Shown here: positions 1 through 10,947 of the stretch, in pieces
Layout: the number at the start of each line of letters is the position of its first letter
How positions within the stretch are numbered: position 1 is the stretch's first letter
DNA from: Aquilaria yunnanensis
Lineage: Eukaryota; Streptophyta; Magnoliopsida; Malvales; Thymelaeaceae
DNA length: 64,000 nt
NCBI GenBank assembly: GCA_039654915.1
Contig: CM077597.1
Span: 88,166,001 to 88,230,000 of the forward strand
Direction of reading: 5' to 3'
Program-made: the position numbers and the translations under genes
Notes under the pieces: model-generated
Seen by the model: the letters and a program-made list of their open reading frames with translations, nothing else
Databases searched by the model: none
Told to the model about the DNA's origin: nothing

Positions 1-460
1 ATGACTTTCCGAAAGTCCCTTGAGCCATCACGCTCGGGAAAGATGGAAAACAAAAATCTCGCAGAAGTACTCGCCATAGCCAGCGCAGAGATAATTTCCC
101 GAACTCCCTTGAGCGAACATGCTCGGGAAAATGGGAAGTGAAAAATCTCGCAAAAGGTTTTCCGAAGTCCCTTGAGCAAACATGCTCGGGACAACTGGAA
201 AAAGAAAAAATTTTGACTGAAGGTTTCCGAAGTCCCTTGAGCAATCATGTTCGAATTAGAAATGCAAAAGCCTGCAAAAAGACTTAGTCAAATTTTTTCA
301 GGCTTTCCAGAAAGTCTTACGAGCAAGCGCACTCGGGACAAAAGAAGGTAAAAAAATTTCTTTAATCGTAGGTTTTCCGAAGTCTCTTGAACGAACGTGT
401 TCGGGACAATGGAAATGAAGAAGCTCGCAAGAAAAGACTTAGCCAAAAAAATCCTCATTA
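1..460 (+). repeat. Tandem repeat in the spacer of Tat-A, about six degenerate units
   Basis: A core like TTTCCGAAGTCCCTTGAGC, followed by a short loop, GCTCGGGA and an A-rich stretch, recurs near 5, 103, 157, 223, 301 and 371, with 55-100 bp spacing. Each core can pair GAGCA with TGCTC around a 4-nt loop, extended by weaker pairs outside. Tat-B has only one recognisable unit, at 26551-26600, in the equivalent place between the pol stop and the end of the antisense gene. The repeat was therefore expanded in the Tat-A lineage. No coding function is seen. Confidence 0.75.
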
Positions 461-543
461 AGAGCAAAGCTGCTTTAAAATAGAGAACTGTCCGAAGAAG
501 GATTACAAAATAGAAGGAAAGGAAAATGGGCCCTAAAAATTGG

Positions 544-3500
544 CTAAGGGTTCGCGGCGTCCCGAGAGCCACTCGTCTGCCCGCCCTTTTCCATCACCTT
601 CGGCGCAGGAAATGAAGGAGGAAGTTTCAGATGTTCGACCTTGGACCATTTCCACCGAGGTCCCCCAGGAATGTTTAGACCCTCTAGAAAAGAGAGGTCC
701 GGATCTGGGAACCTCTGGAGAACCTGGTGCCGAGCAAGGCAGAAGCCGTCCTGGAACGCGACCTTGCTCATCTGATCAGACTTGTTCTTCTCAAGCTCGA
801 GGTCGTCAAGCTCGTCCTTCAGATCCTCGACCTCCTCCTCCAGTGCCTTTATTTGCTCCTCCCCCTTCGGCTCGTTCTTCAACGATTCGACCTCGGCTCG
901 GAGAGCATTATTCTCACACGTCAACGACACTATACGGCCGTCAGAACCAGCCTTGTGCTGAAGAAGATCCTCATTGGCGGCAAGCATCCCCTTTATTTGG
1001 TCACCGAGGTCAGCGATCTTCCTGGAGGAGTCCTTTTGAAGTTCTTCTTTTTCCTTCCAGAACTCCTCCCGAAGGGCAGCTATTTCTTTCTCAGCAGCCT
1101 CTTTCAGCTGATGGTTCTTGGCGACCGACTCTGCCAGTGCGGTCCTTGTCTCATTCATTGTTCGAGTGGCCGAAGTTCGAAAAGCAGCCTCCCTGGCCAC
1201 CCGAACTCGGAGAAAGGCGGTGTACCCCATCAGCTGCAAAAAATAAACGCAAGGTCAGTAAGAACCACAAACTTAGGAAAGAATTGAAGGGAAAGAGATG
1301 TGAAGGATATACTTGAGCAGCATGCTCGGTAATCTTTGCGGCGAGGGTATTATCCCCCGGGTGGGCCGCCGCTATGGCCCTGAAGGAGGCCTCGGTGAGC
1401 ACCCCCTTCGAAATTTCCTTGGCCATTTGAGGAACGTCCTCGGAGTACATATTCATGTCCTCCGTGAACGTCCAAAAAGGCTCCTTGGGTATCTTCCCTT
1501 GCGGGATTTTGGCATCCCGAAGAGCTCGTTTCCGAGCATGATCGGCCACCCAGCCTGGGGTAGTCAACCCCCCTGCGTGATAAGAATGAGAAGGAGATTA
1601 AAGACAAAGAAGCCAATCCAGAAAAAACAAAAGAAGTACACTTTGTCTGGAAACAAACCTGGCGGAACCTCGACAACATCGTCCTCGGAGTCCTCGACGG
1701 AAATGCCCTTACCCTTCCGCTTGCGCCGCTCCTCGGCAGAAGGTACTTCTACCACTACAGCACGGAGGGCCTGTGACGCGGTAGGACTCTGAGGGGGAGC
1801 GTCGGTTGAAGGGACCTCGGAAGCAGCAGCCTTAGACGCCGGAACTTCGGCTGTCCCAGGCTCCTCGGCGGTCTCCTCGGGGATTTCTTCTAGAACAGCT
1901 CTCCTTGCCCGTTTCCTCGAAGGCCCCGCGCCAGTAGACTTCCGCCTTCGGGAAGACACCTTGTTCGTCTGGTCGCCCTCCTCCACTTGGCCGGTGAAAA
2001 GGGACTTGTAATAGGCGGCAGTCGCGTCGCCCATCTCTGAAAAAGGAGAGAAACATCAGCGTGAGTCCGAGGAAAGAACAGTAAAGGAGTAGAAGATAAC
2101 TCACTTTCGGCAAGCGCTTCGAAAGAAATTTCCTCCTTAAGAAGCTTGACCAACCAGGAATCCTTCCCGGCGATGGCAGGAGCTGGCATACCGAGGTCAG
2201 TCTCGTGCTCCTTTACCACCTTTAGCTCCCGAAGGACCTCTTCGGTCATCAACCTCCAGTTGATTGGAAAAGGGTAAAGGGCGAGCGGAACGACCTCGGG
2301 ATCCCAGTCAGAGACAGCCCGAATGCGGGCGTCGAAATCCGCGAACAAGGAAGCTAACTCTGGGGTCAGCAGCATCCTCGGATCAGCAACGTCCACATCC
2401 AGTGTTCCCTGAGCCCATTTGGTCGGAACGTACGACCAGGCCTCGTCCATCTTCATGAAGAAAAACTTCTGTTGCCACCCCCGCCAGCTATCTTTAGTGG
2501 CGAAGGTGAACATGAATTTCTTGCCCCTGGATCCCCGAGGTAGCATGAAATAGAAGCCACCCTTCGGGACCACAGAGAGCTTGTAATACTGCATAAAAAT
2601 TCTGAAATTGGGTTCTATCCCGAAGACGCCACACATGCAGAGGTAGGCGTTAAAATAGCAGAACGAGTTCGGGGGAAGCTGGTTCACAGCAATTGATAGC
2701 CAAAGGCTATCGCCTCAATCTGGCCGAACACCCTGCCACAACAATGGCCAGGAGAACTGGCGCTTCCCGGGAACAGGTGGAATCATGCACCTCGGGAGAT
2801 AGCCGGAGAGCTCCGAGCCTCGGCACGCCAGTAAAACTTGAGGACTCTATTCGCCCCCCAAGGTTGTGAACAGCGCGCCTTCGGAAAAGTGGCACCAGAC
2901 ATTGCTGCCCGAACATGATATCCCCGAAGGCGGAACCCCCTGGAACTGGGAACCCCCGAACTGAGGGTATGCTTCCCGAAGAGGCTCTGTCCGAACTAGA
3001 GGACGACCTCGCCCAGGGACCTCGGGAGTACGGCAGGAGCATTTAAGGAAGCATTTAAGGAGCATTTAAGGAAGCATTTAAGGAAAAGCCGCCCTGACGC
3101 GCAGACGCCATCAGAATCACATCATGGCCCGTCTCAGCATAAGGCTCGAGGCCATCTGGTTACCAACTATCTGTCCCCTACGCCCAGAAGTTCAGGAGCA
3201 TCCGACCGCACACGTGTCATGATCTGAACGGGCTAGGTATTCCTATATATACAGGAAATAAATACTTGACAGGAGGTTGGTTGGCCGGAGATACAGCTCC
3301 CACACTCTGAGAAAATACCAGGCAAGACTTTTCTGCCTTTCTCTTTGAGCTAGTGACTTTCTCCTTTTTCCGGCCACCACTGACTTGGGCGTCGGAGGCT
3401 CCCCCCCCGGAAAAACACTCCGGGGGCCTCCTAACCCTGTTTACCAGCTTTTCAGGTACTCTCCTTGGGGCGATCCACCTTCCAGGCGTTCTTCCTCCTA

Positions 3501-3915
3501 GAAGTCTCTTCAACAGTCATCATGACTCACAACGATGAGGCCCCAGGCCATCAGCAATGCCATGAAATTTGCAGAACTCGCACACCATCTTCGGGGGAGG
3601 ATACCGAAGACCGGCCTTCAGCTGAGCTCGGAAAACGGTAACCTCCTTACTACGGTTTGAAAAAGCATAATGGCTAGAGCGAGGCAATCTAGTAATGGCG
3701 TAAGAGGGAAGAAAGAATTTTTTCTTCCACCTCTCTAACTTTTCAGGGGAAGTGCAACAAGGATGGGCTAAAAGAGGCTGCCAGCTCTCAGGAAGGGTCA
3801 TTTCCGACAGAAAACGAGTTTGAAAATGGAAGAAAACAGTTTCCAGAGAAAAACTCAAAAGAACACAGGGATCAAAGCGCTCTGAAAAACAAAAACCCAC
3901 CGAAAGATTTGCCAA
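544..3915 (-). pseudogene. Antisense spliced gene of Tat-A: plant transposon-type domain plus coiled coil, split by a solo LTR
   Basis: Four exons on the minus strand: 3915-3554 plus 2688-2105 (exon 1, interrupted by the solo LTR), 2036-1659, 1572-1313 and 1233-544. Introns of 68, 86 and 79 bp start GTGAG, GTTTG and GTATA and end in CAG. Codon phases (1, 1, 0) fit, giving 757 codons with no stop once the LTR and one TSD copy are set aside. Exon 1 resembles the N-terminal region of plant proteins annotated as 'putative gypsy type transposon' (motifs LRYPPPK, NQLPPNSFCYFNAYLC, DSWRGWQQKFFF). Exon 2 is acidic with a basic patch (SRKRARR). Exon 4 is a long Lys/Glu-rich coiled coil. Molecular function is unknown. 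It is called a pseudogene only because of the LTR insertion; other frames here are shadows. Confidence 0.75.
2694..3553 (+). mobile_element. Solo LTR of the Tat-A family inside the antisense gene
   Basis: An 860-bp block starts TGATAGCC and ends GGCCATCA, flanked by the 5-bp duplication GCAAT (2689-2693 and 3554-3558). It closely matches the 3' LTR at 4609-5466 and carries a TATA-like CTATATATAC near 3244. Removing it with one GCAAT rejoins the host reading frame, and the corresponding place in Tat-B (near 28790) is uninterrupted. It is therefore an insertion that later lost its internal region by LTR-LTR recombination. Confidence 0.92.
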
Positions 3916-4058
3916 AATCTGAAGACGCCGTCGTGAAAGCTGGCTGGAAAAAAGCTCTGATTAAGGTAGCTCCGCCACAAAAAGCAAGAAAGTGCAAGAA
4001 CAGGGGCACAGCAGAGAGGAGAGCAGAAGAAAAAGCAAAAGGAACTTATTGTAGAGTG

Positions 4059-4071
4059 GGTTATTTATAAG
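4059..4071 (-). promoter_or_regulatory. TATA box of the Tat-A antisense gene
   Basis: The minus strand reads CTTATAAATAACC about 150 bp upstream of the ATG at 3915. Tat-B has CCTATATATAC at almost the same distance from its antisense ATG (29267 versus 29112). Conserved position in two diverged elements supports a real promoter; transcription itself is not shown. Confidence 0.6.
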
Positions 4072-4361
4072 CCAGAGATGGGTAACCGAAAAATCGTCAT
4101 AAGTACCCTTTGGAGGCGAACTGTTGCCGTAACTGCTCTCTGCACCTGAAAAGGCACGCCCTCTGTAACCGACGCCACTCTCCTCCAATGGCAAAGCGCC
4201 ACGTGTCAACCTCTGCGCGCAAATAGGGGACACGTCCTCCAAACGTCCCTAGAAAGCTGGGACACGTCTTCTGACATCCCTGGAAAACTAGGATGAAACT
4301 GGAACGCGCCGCTCAGACTGACACGCTTGGCCAAACAAACCTGCAGAAACAAAGAGCAGGC

Positions 4362-4521
4362 CACCTCGAGGACGCCAAGAAACAGGCTATGGCCGAACAG
4401 CCCATGACCTTCGGGCAAGAGGTGTATCTTCGGCACAGGCTCCACCTCGAAGACACCAAAGAACAGGCCAAGGCCGAAGAGCCCGTGATCTTCGGGCAAA
4501 AGGCACATCCTCGGAACAGGT
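4362..4521 (+). repeat. Two tandem copies of an 80-bp block between antisense promoter and 3' LTR
   Basis: Two adjacent blocks share CACCTCGA, GCCCATGACCTTCGGGCAA-like and TCTTCGGCACAGG-like segments. Tat-B carries a single version at about 29525-29602, so the block was duplicated in Tat-A. It lies just upstream of the polypurine tract. No function is evident. Confidence 0.65.
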
Positions 4522-4590
4522 TAAGCTTCCAAAGAAACTCCCATACACAAACCTCGGAAAAAGATGCAAAACCGAAGTCTTCACTTCGGC

Positions 4591-5466
4591 TTTCCAAAGG
4601 GGGGCATGTGATAGCCAAACGCTATCGCCTCTATCTGGCCGAACTCCCTGCCACAATGATGGCCAGAAGAAGCTGGCGCTACCAGAGAAAAGGTGCGATC
4701 AAGCACCTCGGGAGATAGCCGAACAGCTCCGAGCCCGGCACGCCAGGAAGCCCCGAGGACACTACTCGCCCCCCAAGGTTGTGAACACATCGCCTTCGGA
4801 AAAGCGGCACCAGACATAGCGAGCCGAACATGATATCCCCGAAGGCGGAACTCCCTGATACTGGGAACCCCCGAACTGAGGGCTTGTTTCCTGAAGACGA
4901 CCTCACCCAGGGACCTCGGGAGTACGGCAGGAGCATTTATGGAAGCATTTAAGGAAGCCTCTGACACGTCCTTTCGCAGACGTCATAAAGTCGCCTGAAT
5001 AGGCGCTCTGACATACGGACGTCGTCAGAATCACATCATGGCCCATCTCAGCACGTGGCTCAGGACAACTTGCTACCAGTTATCTGTCTCCTACGCCCAG
5101 AAACTCAGGGAACATCCGACCGAACACGTGTCGTGATCTGAACGGGCTAGGCACTCCTTTAAATACCAGGAATTAATACTGGGCAGGAGGCTGGTTGGTT
5201 GGCCAAACACGGCTCCCACACTCTGAGAAAGCTATCAGGCGAGACCCTTCAGCCCTTTGTGCTATTTCCTCTGCCTTTTCTCAGCCACCACTGACTTGGG
5301 CGTCGGAGGCTCCCCCCCCGGAAAAACACTCCGGGGGCCTCCTAACCCTTTGTTTCTGAGCTTTCAGGCACTCCCCTTCGGGCTGTCCATTCCAGCAGAC
5401 GTTCTTCCTCCCATAAGTCTCTCCACCAGTCACCATGACTATAAACGATGAGGCCCCTGGCCACCA
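4591..5466 (+). mobile_element. Polypurine tract and 3' LTR of Tat-A
   Basis: A purine-rich tract (CCAAAGGGGGGCATG, ending 4608) directly precedes the LTR start TGATAGCC at 4609, as a plus-strand primer site should. The 858-bp LTR ends CCACCA at 5466. It holds TTTAAATACC near 5158, a TATA-like box in the position where Tat-B has CTATAAATACC. The Tat-A and Tat-B LTRs differ in their left part but share blocks near the TATA box and right end, so they are related families. Confidence 0.85.
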
Positions 5467-7320
5467 ACATGAACCTTCCAAATACCATTTAGGAAAATTT
5501 CTAAATTTTAGCACATTTTCTAATTTTCTACCTTACTAACATTTTGTAGGACCGTCCTAGGAAGTCGCCCATTTTGCCGTATTATTCCGAACTAGGTAAG
5601 GGGGAAGAGCAGGTTAGTTCTCATGGGCCCTCTTAGGCCCAAAATAAGCATCAACCTGAATAATAAATTTTAAGTAAACAATTGGGCTAAATAAAATTTT
5701 TAAACGCGTGGACAACATGGGTAGGGTAATTAATTAATTTTTCTAGAATTTTATTTTATTTTATTATATTTTATTTTAGTTCTCTTCCATTGGGATGTAA
5801 TTTTGGTTGGTTTGTTGCATGGTTGTAATGATGTGATGTATGATGTATGTTTGACGCTAGTATCATACTAGGACCGCTTATAACAAGAATTAAATTAGAA
5901 ATATATTAGGACCGCCTAAATAAACACCGCTAGTACCATGTTTAGGACCGACAAGCTCATTAGCAACATGATGAGATTGGAAGGAACCGTTAGTGGCATG
6001 TTAGGGCAATAATAAATTATTATAAGCCGATAGATAAAGGATTAGGAGCGTAAATACTAAATGACCAATTTAGGAAGAATTCACGAGAAATGAGATGAAC
6101 ATTTATCACAAATACACTTAAAAGATATCATTGATTGTCATGACATCATGTAACACTAAACTAAGATAACACGATAAAAGAAATAGGATGCACTAGAATC
6201 ATGGCATTCTACTAAAAAGAGCTAAAATAAAATGAGCTATGGTCATGCATCAATTGGTTGTTGCATATGATTGATGTTTGTCATACACAAGATTGCATTA
6301 AGTAAAAGATTTGAAGAGTAAGATAAAATACGAGGCATGCAAGGTTGGTGACAAACCATATCTACATGACTTAACAAGCCGTAAATTTAGACGAATGGTT
6401 CGGAACGGACGATTCGAACCAGATAGGCATGTTAGGGTAGCGGCAGACCGTCCCTAGTCATGACCCGATATTGACACGGAGTATGGAGATACTTGATTTG
6501 TGCGTTGTCAGACCACAACTGGCGAGGGACCATGCTTATGGCTGTTATAACAAGAGGGTCTACCTCGGCATAGGTATCTCGAGAGGCTCTGGCTTGGTGG
6601 CATCCCTAGTGGCATTGCCTAAGAGTTATCCCGAAAGTGGGTGATGTACACACTCACCACCCTAGGTTTGTTCGGCGGCATTTAAGTATTGGATTAAATG
6701 ATTGATCAATAAGATATGATTTAATCAGAAAAAGGAATAATGCATATGCATGGTAGTTCAAGCATGCTAGTAGGATTTGATATTGTTGTTATGATGATGT
6801 ACAAATTTTTTCTTTAATTAAATTGCTATAAATTAAAATTTATTATTCGTTGTTTTTTGTTGCGGGAATATGAGGACCTACGTGATGGGCCTGATACTTC
6901 CCCCTTGCTGAGCAAGTTGTGTTCACCCTTCATTCTAACATGTTTTTCTTAGGTGAGTACTATGAGGAGACAGAGTACATTGAACCACATAATGAGGTTC
7001 AAGATGTGGAGCAGACTGAGTGAGGGTACGCTGTAGCCCCTCGAAAGTGAAACTGGCTGGAACTGGGTTTTAGATTTGTGTTATTTGATTTCTAAAAAGA
7101 CGTATGGTTTGTTTAAATTGGCACCTTATCTGCATATTAGTTTTCCTTGGATTGTCACTTAACTACTCTGATTTCATTTAATACTCTCATTGTTTGGAAA
7201 ATAATTTAAATAAAATGTTTTACCTCATATTTCTCAAATTATTTTTAATTAAATGCTTTATAATTCTGGAAATTTAATATATTTTTTAAAATTATGGTTC
7301 ATAAAATTGGGGGCGTAACA
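5467..7320 (+). mobile_element. 3' portion of a Tekay/Del-type chromovirus LTR
   Basis: This stretch parallels 8766-10635 nearly base for base, from ACATGAACC to GGGGGCGTAACA. It is the right-hand half of an approximately 3.3-kb LTR, cut on its left by Tat-A. No reading frame is convincing; it is non-coding LTR. Ending in TAACA at 7320, it abuts a second, almost complete LTR of the same family. Confidence 0.85.
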
Positions 7321-10300
7321 AGTTTACCAAATTATCCTAATTAATTAAATAAATAAAATAATAAAATAATAATAATAATAAAATATAAAATTAAGAATCT
7401 TGATTCTTAGATGATTCCTTTAGTGGTTGTTAAGTCAAATTCCAAACCGGAAGCTCAAAGTCATTTTCTTTAGGCTAGGGGCATTTTTGTCATTTACAAC
7501 TGAGCATCGGATGGAAAATCTAGGAGCACCATTGGATTCTTCTAAAAAAAAATGAGTCAAGAGAAATTTACCTCACTCAATTCTGAATTCGTTTGCTTAG
7601 GTTTTAAAAAATTTAGCCTACACACGTGTACAGTTTAAATCGGGATCGTGCTACCGTTACATGGAATAATTTCCCAACTAACCCTAATTTTTTTTATTCT
7701 AAAAGTTTCAGCCGCATGCCTCCTTGGAATTTTGTTTGTTTATAAAATAAAAAAAACAATTTAATTTAATTTGCCTACTCATCTATATTTTCCTTATCTT
7801 AAAAACCTTCATTATTATCCTAATATAACTACAACTCTTTCTTTTAATTTAATATTATTTTCCCGTATCTCTCCTAGGTCAAAAAATCCAATTCGGCTCA
7901 AATTAAACAAAACCAAAGCCTGCTGTCGCCTCTTGTCTTCTTCTCCTTCAACAACTCGCCACCACCACAAAACAAAAATTGGAACTTGGAAAATAGGCCA
8001 TTCACAATCTTTTGGTCCACTTCACCACGGTTGTTCATCTATGCCTATTTCTCCATTAAACCGTGTAAGTTAGCCCTCCATGCTTTGATTCTTAGTTATT
8101 CTAGAGTATTAGAACATTATTTTAATTTTATATTTTTCTTAGATTCATCAAATTGAAGAGAAACCCCACCGGGGACACAAAAACAATCCTACACATACCG
8201 GTGAACCCAAATTCATTTATGTAAGTTTAAATTATTCTATATCCCTATTTTAAATTTTTTTCCAGCACCTAAAGGTCTTATATCTTTGCTGTAAATATTT
8301 GGTAGATTATCATTAATCCAAGTTTTGGGTTTTTCCACTCGTTTCCGGTGCAATCTTGTCCATACTTGGTTCTAAGCCCGGTAAACCACCGTAGCCTCTT
8401 TTAAAAATTATCTTGGCTGCCAATTTTGAATATTACAGCCCTAATAATTCTCTTTTCCTTGCTGTCCATGTTGTTATAAATGGTTAGAAAATCCTTACTT
8501 GAAGGTTTGGCGCTTTGTTGGACTCCCGGAGCGTCAGAGATCCCGAAAACATATCGGTAACTGAAATAATTTTTTTTTTTCCTTCCAAGATCAATTTTTA
8601 CAGCCATTAAATGAGCTTATAAGTTAGTGTATGGCCGCTGTAATTTCTAGGATCAATATCAAGAAGGCTCCCGGCACAATCCCGAATAGGCACGAGGCCA
8701 CTGAAGGCACCCCGAGACCATTTTTGCCCACTAGGTAAAATTTTCGGCCTAAATGTTAAGAACATGAACCTTCCAAATACCATTTAGGAAAATTTCTAAA
8801 TTTTAGCACATTTTCTAATTTTCTACCTTACTAACATTTTGTAGGACCGTCCTAGGAAGTCGCCCATTTTGCCGTATTATTCCGAACTAGGTAAGGGGGA
8901 AGAGCAAGTTAGTTCTTGTGGACCCTCTTAGGCCCAAAATAAGCTTCAACCCGAATAATAAATTCTAAATAAACAATTGGGCTAAAAAAAATCATTAAAT
9001 GCGTGGGCAACATGGGTTAGGTAATTAATTAGTTTTCCTAGAATTTTATTTTATTTTATTTTAGTTATCTTCCATTAAGATATAATTTTGGTTGGTTAGT
9101 TGTATGGTTGTAATGATGTGATGTATGATGTATGTTTGGCGCTAGTTTCATACTAGGACCGCTTGTAACAAGAATTAAATTAGAAGAATGTTAGGACCGC
9201 CTAATAAACACCGCTAGTAGCATGTTTAGGGCCGGCGAGACAAACACCGCTAGTACCATGTTTAGGGCCGACAAGCTCATTAGCAACATGATGAGATTGG
9301 AAGGAACCGTTAGTGGCATGTTAGGGCCGTAATAAATTATTATAAGCCGATAGATAAAGGATTAGGAGCGTAAATACTAAATGACCAATTTAGAAAGAAT
9401 TCACGAGAAATGAGATGAACATTTATCACAAATACACTTAAAAGATATCATTGGTTGTCATGACATCATGTAACACTAAACTAAGATAACATGATAAAAG
9501 AAATAGGATGCACTAGAATCATGGCATTCTACTAAAAAGAGCTAAAATAAAATGAACTACGGTCATGTATCAATTGGTTGTTGCATATGATTGATGTTTG
9601 TCATACACAAGATTGCATTAAGTAAAAGATTTGAAGAGTAAGATAAAATACGAGGCATGCAAGGTTGGTGACGAACCATATCTACATGACCTAACCAGCC
9701 GTAAATTTAGATGAGAGGTTCGGAACGGACGATTCGAACCAGAGAGGCATGTTAGGGTCGCAGCGGACCGTCCCTAGTCATGACCCGATATTGACACGGA
9801 GTATGGAGATATGATTTGTGCACTGTCAAACCATAGCTGGCGAGGGACTATGCTTATGGCTGTTATCACGAGAGGCTCTACCACGGCGTAGGTATCCCGA
9901 AAGGCTCTGGCTTGGTGGCATCCCTAGTGGCACTGCCTAAGAGTTATCCCGAGAGTGGGTGATGTACACACTCACCACCTTAGGTTCGTCCGACGGCATT
10001 TAAGTATTGGACTAAATGATCAATCAATAAGTTATTATTTAATTGGTAAAAAGAAATTATGCATATACATGGTAGTTCAAGCATGCTAGTAGGACTTGGA
10101 TTTTGTTGTTATGATGTTGTATGGAATGGTTCTTAATTAAATTGCTACAGCTTAAAGTTTATTATTCGTTGTTGTTTGTTACGGGAATATTAGGACCCAC
10201 GTGATGGGCCTGATACTTCCCCTTTACTGAGCAAGTTGTGCTCACCCCTCCTCTTAACATGTTTTTCTAGGTGAGTACTACGAGAAGACAGAGTATACTG

Positions 10301-10635
10301 AACCATATAACGAGGTTGAAGATGGGGAGCAGACTGAGTGAGGATACGTTGTAGCCCCTCGAAAGTAGAACTGGCTGGGACTGGTTTTAACTTTGTGTTA
10401 TTTGATTTCTAAAGAAACATATAGTTTGTTTAAATTGACACATTATGCGCATATTAGTTTCCTGGGATTGTCACTTAACTACTTTGATTTCATTTAATTC
10501 TCTTATTGTTTGGGAAATAATTTAAATAAAATGTTTTACCTCATATTTCTTAAATTATTTTAATTAAATGCTTTATAATTTTGGGAATTTAAGATATCTT
10601 TTAAAATTAAGGTTTATAAAATTGGGGGCGTAATA
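7321..10635 (+). mobile_element. 5' LTR of the plus-strand chromovirus
   Basis: About 3.3 kb. It lacks its first roughly 35 bp: compared with the 3' LTR start at 17068 (TGTAATAACCCTAG), homology begins at ACCAAATTATCC near 7326 after a 5-bp filler following the previous LTR end. The right end is GGGGGCGTAATA, with the terminal CA mutated to TA. A 43-bp segment around AACACCGCTAGTA is tandemly duplicated near 9206-9285 relative to 5920-5960. Open frames within it (for example 7771-8073) match no known protein and lie in LTR DNA. Confidence 0.82.
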
Positions 10636-10638
10636 GAT

Positions 10639-10651
10639 TGGTATCAGAGCC
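10639..10651 (+). other. Primer binding site, tRNA-Met type
   Basis: TGGTATCAGAGCC lies three bases after the LTR end. It is complementary to the 3' end of initiator tRNA-Met, the primer used by most plant chromoviruses and copia elements. Confidence 0.9.
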
Positions 10652-10947
10652 AGATTCGAGGAAGGCAGCGAGCTCACTCAGTAAGTATGCTCCTTATTTG
10701 TTTGCTAAGTTAGAGACCTTGGATAGGTTTCAAAAATTTTCCATAATTGAGCACAATATATTAGCAAGTTTATAAACAAAAGTTAACAACTTGGCTTTCA
10801 ATAAGGGGACTCGTAAAATAATATACCAATTAATTTAACGTCTAAAATGATATAGGAGTTACCTAGAGCCTCACCTAGTGTTATAAGTTAAAAGTTACTT
10901 CTAAAGTTGTTTAACTACGTTGGACTAAACCTTTTCATTTTTAGGTC

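Larger units (their letters stand above)
1..5466 (+). mobile_element. Tat-A: 3' part of a Tat-lineage Ty3/gypsy LTR retrotransposon
   Basis: The sense strand of this element is plus, but its gag-pol lies left of the window. What remains, in order, is a tandem-repeat spacer (1-460), a minus-strand spliced gene (3915 to 544), a short region with a duplicated 80-bp block, a polypurine tract and the 3' LTR (4609-5466). The same order is seen in the complete element at 20108-30540, which identifies this as the 3' half of a related Tat element. The LTR begins TGATAGCC and ends CCACCA. The DNA immediately right of it continues as chromovirus LTR, so Tat-A inserted into that LTR; ACATG (5467-5471) is the candidate right target-site duplication and its partner would be outside the window. 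Confidence 0.85.

Noticed and set aside
1..460. Regularly spaced palindromic repeats that look CRISPR-like
   Set aside because: Units are degenerate, unevenly spaced and part of a plant retrotransposon; no cas genes or bacterial context.
540..1316. Long plus-strand frames (258 and 186 codons) opposite the Tat-A antisense gene
   Set aside because: They lie opposite a multi-exon frame with better support, have low-complexity Ser/Pro composition and no recognisable domain.
7771..8073. 100-codon frame with possible GT-AG sites downstream
   Set aside because: It is within the chromovirus LTR, is repeated at 17.5-17.9 kb with frame differences and matches no protein.
10639..10651. tRNA gene near the chromovirus LTR and similar sites
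   Set aside because: Only primer-binding stretches of 13-20 bases are present; no cloverleaf or A and B boxes were seen here or elsewhere in the window.
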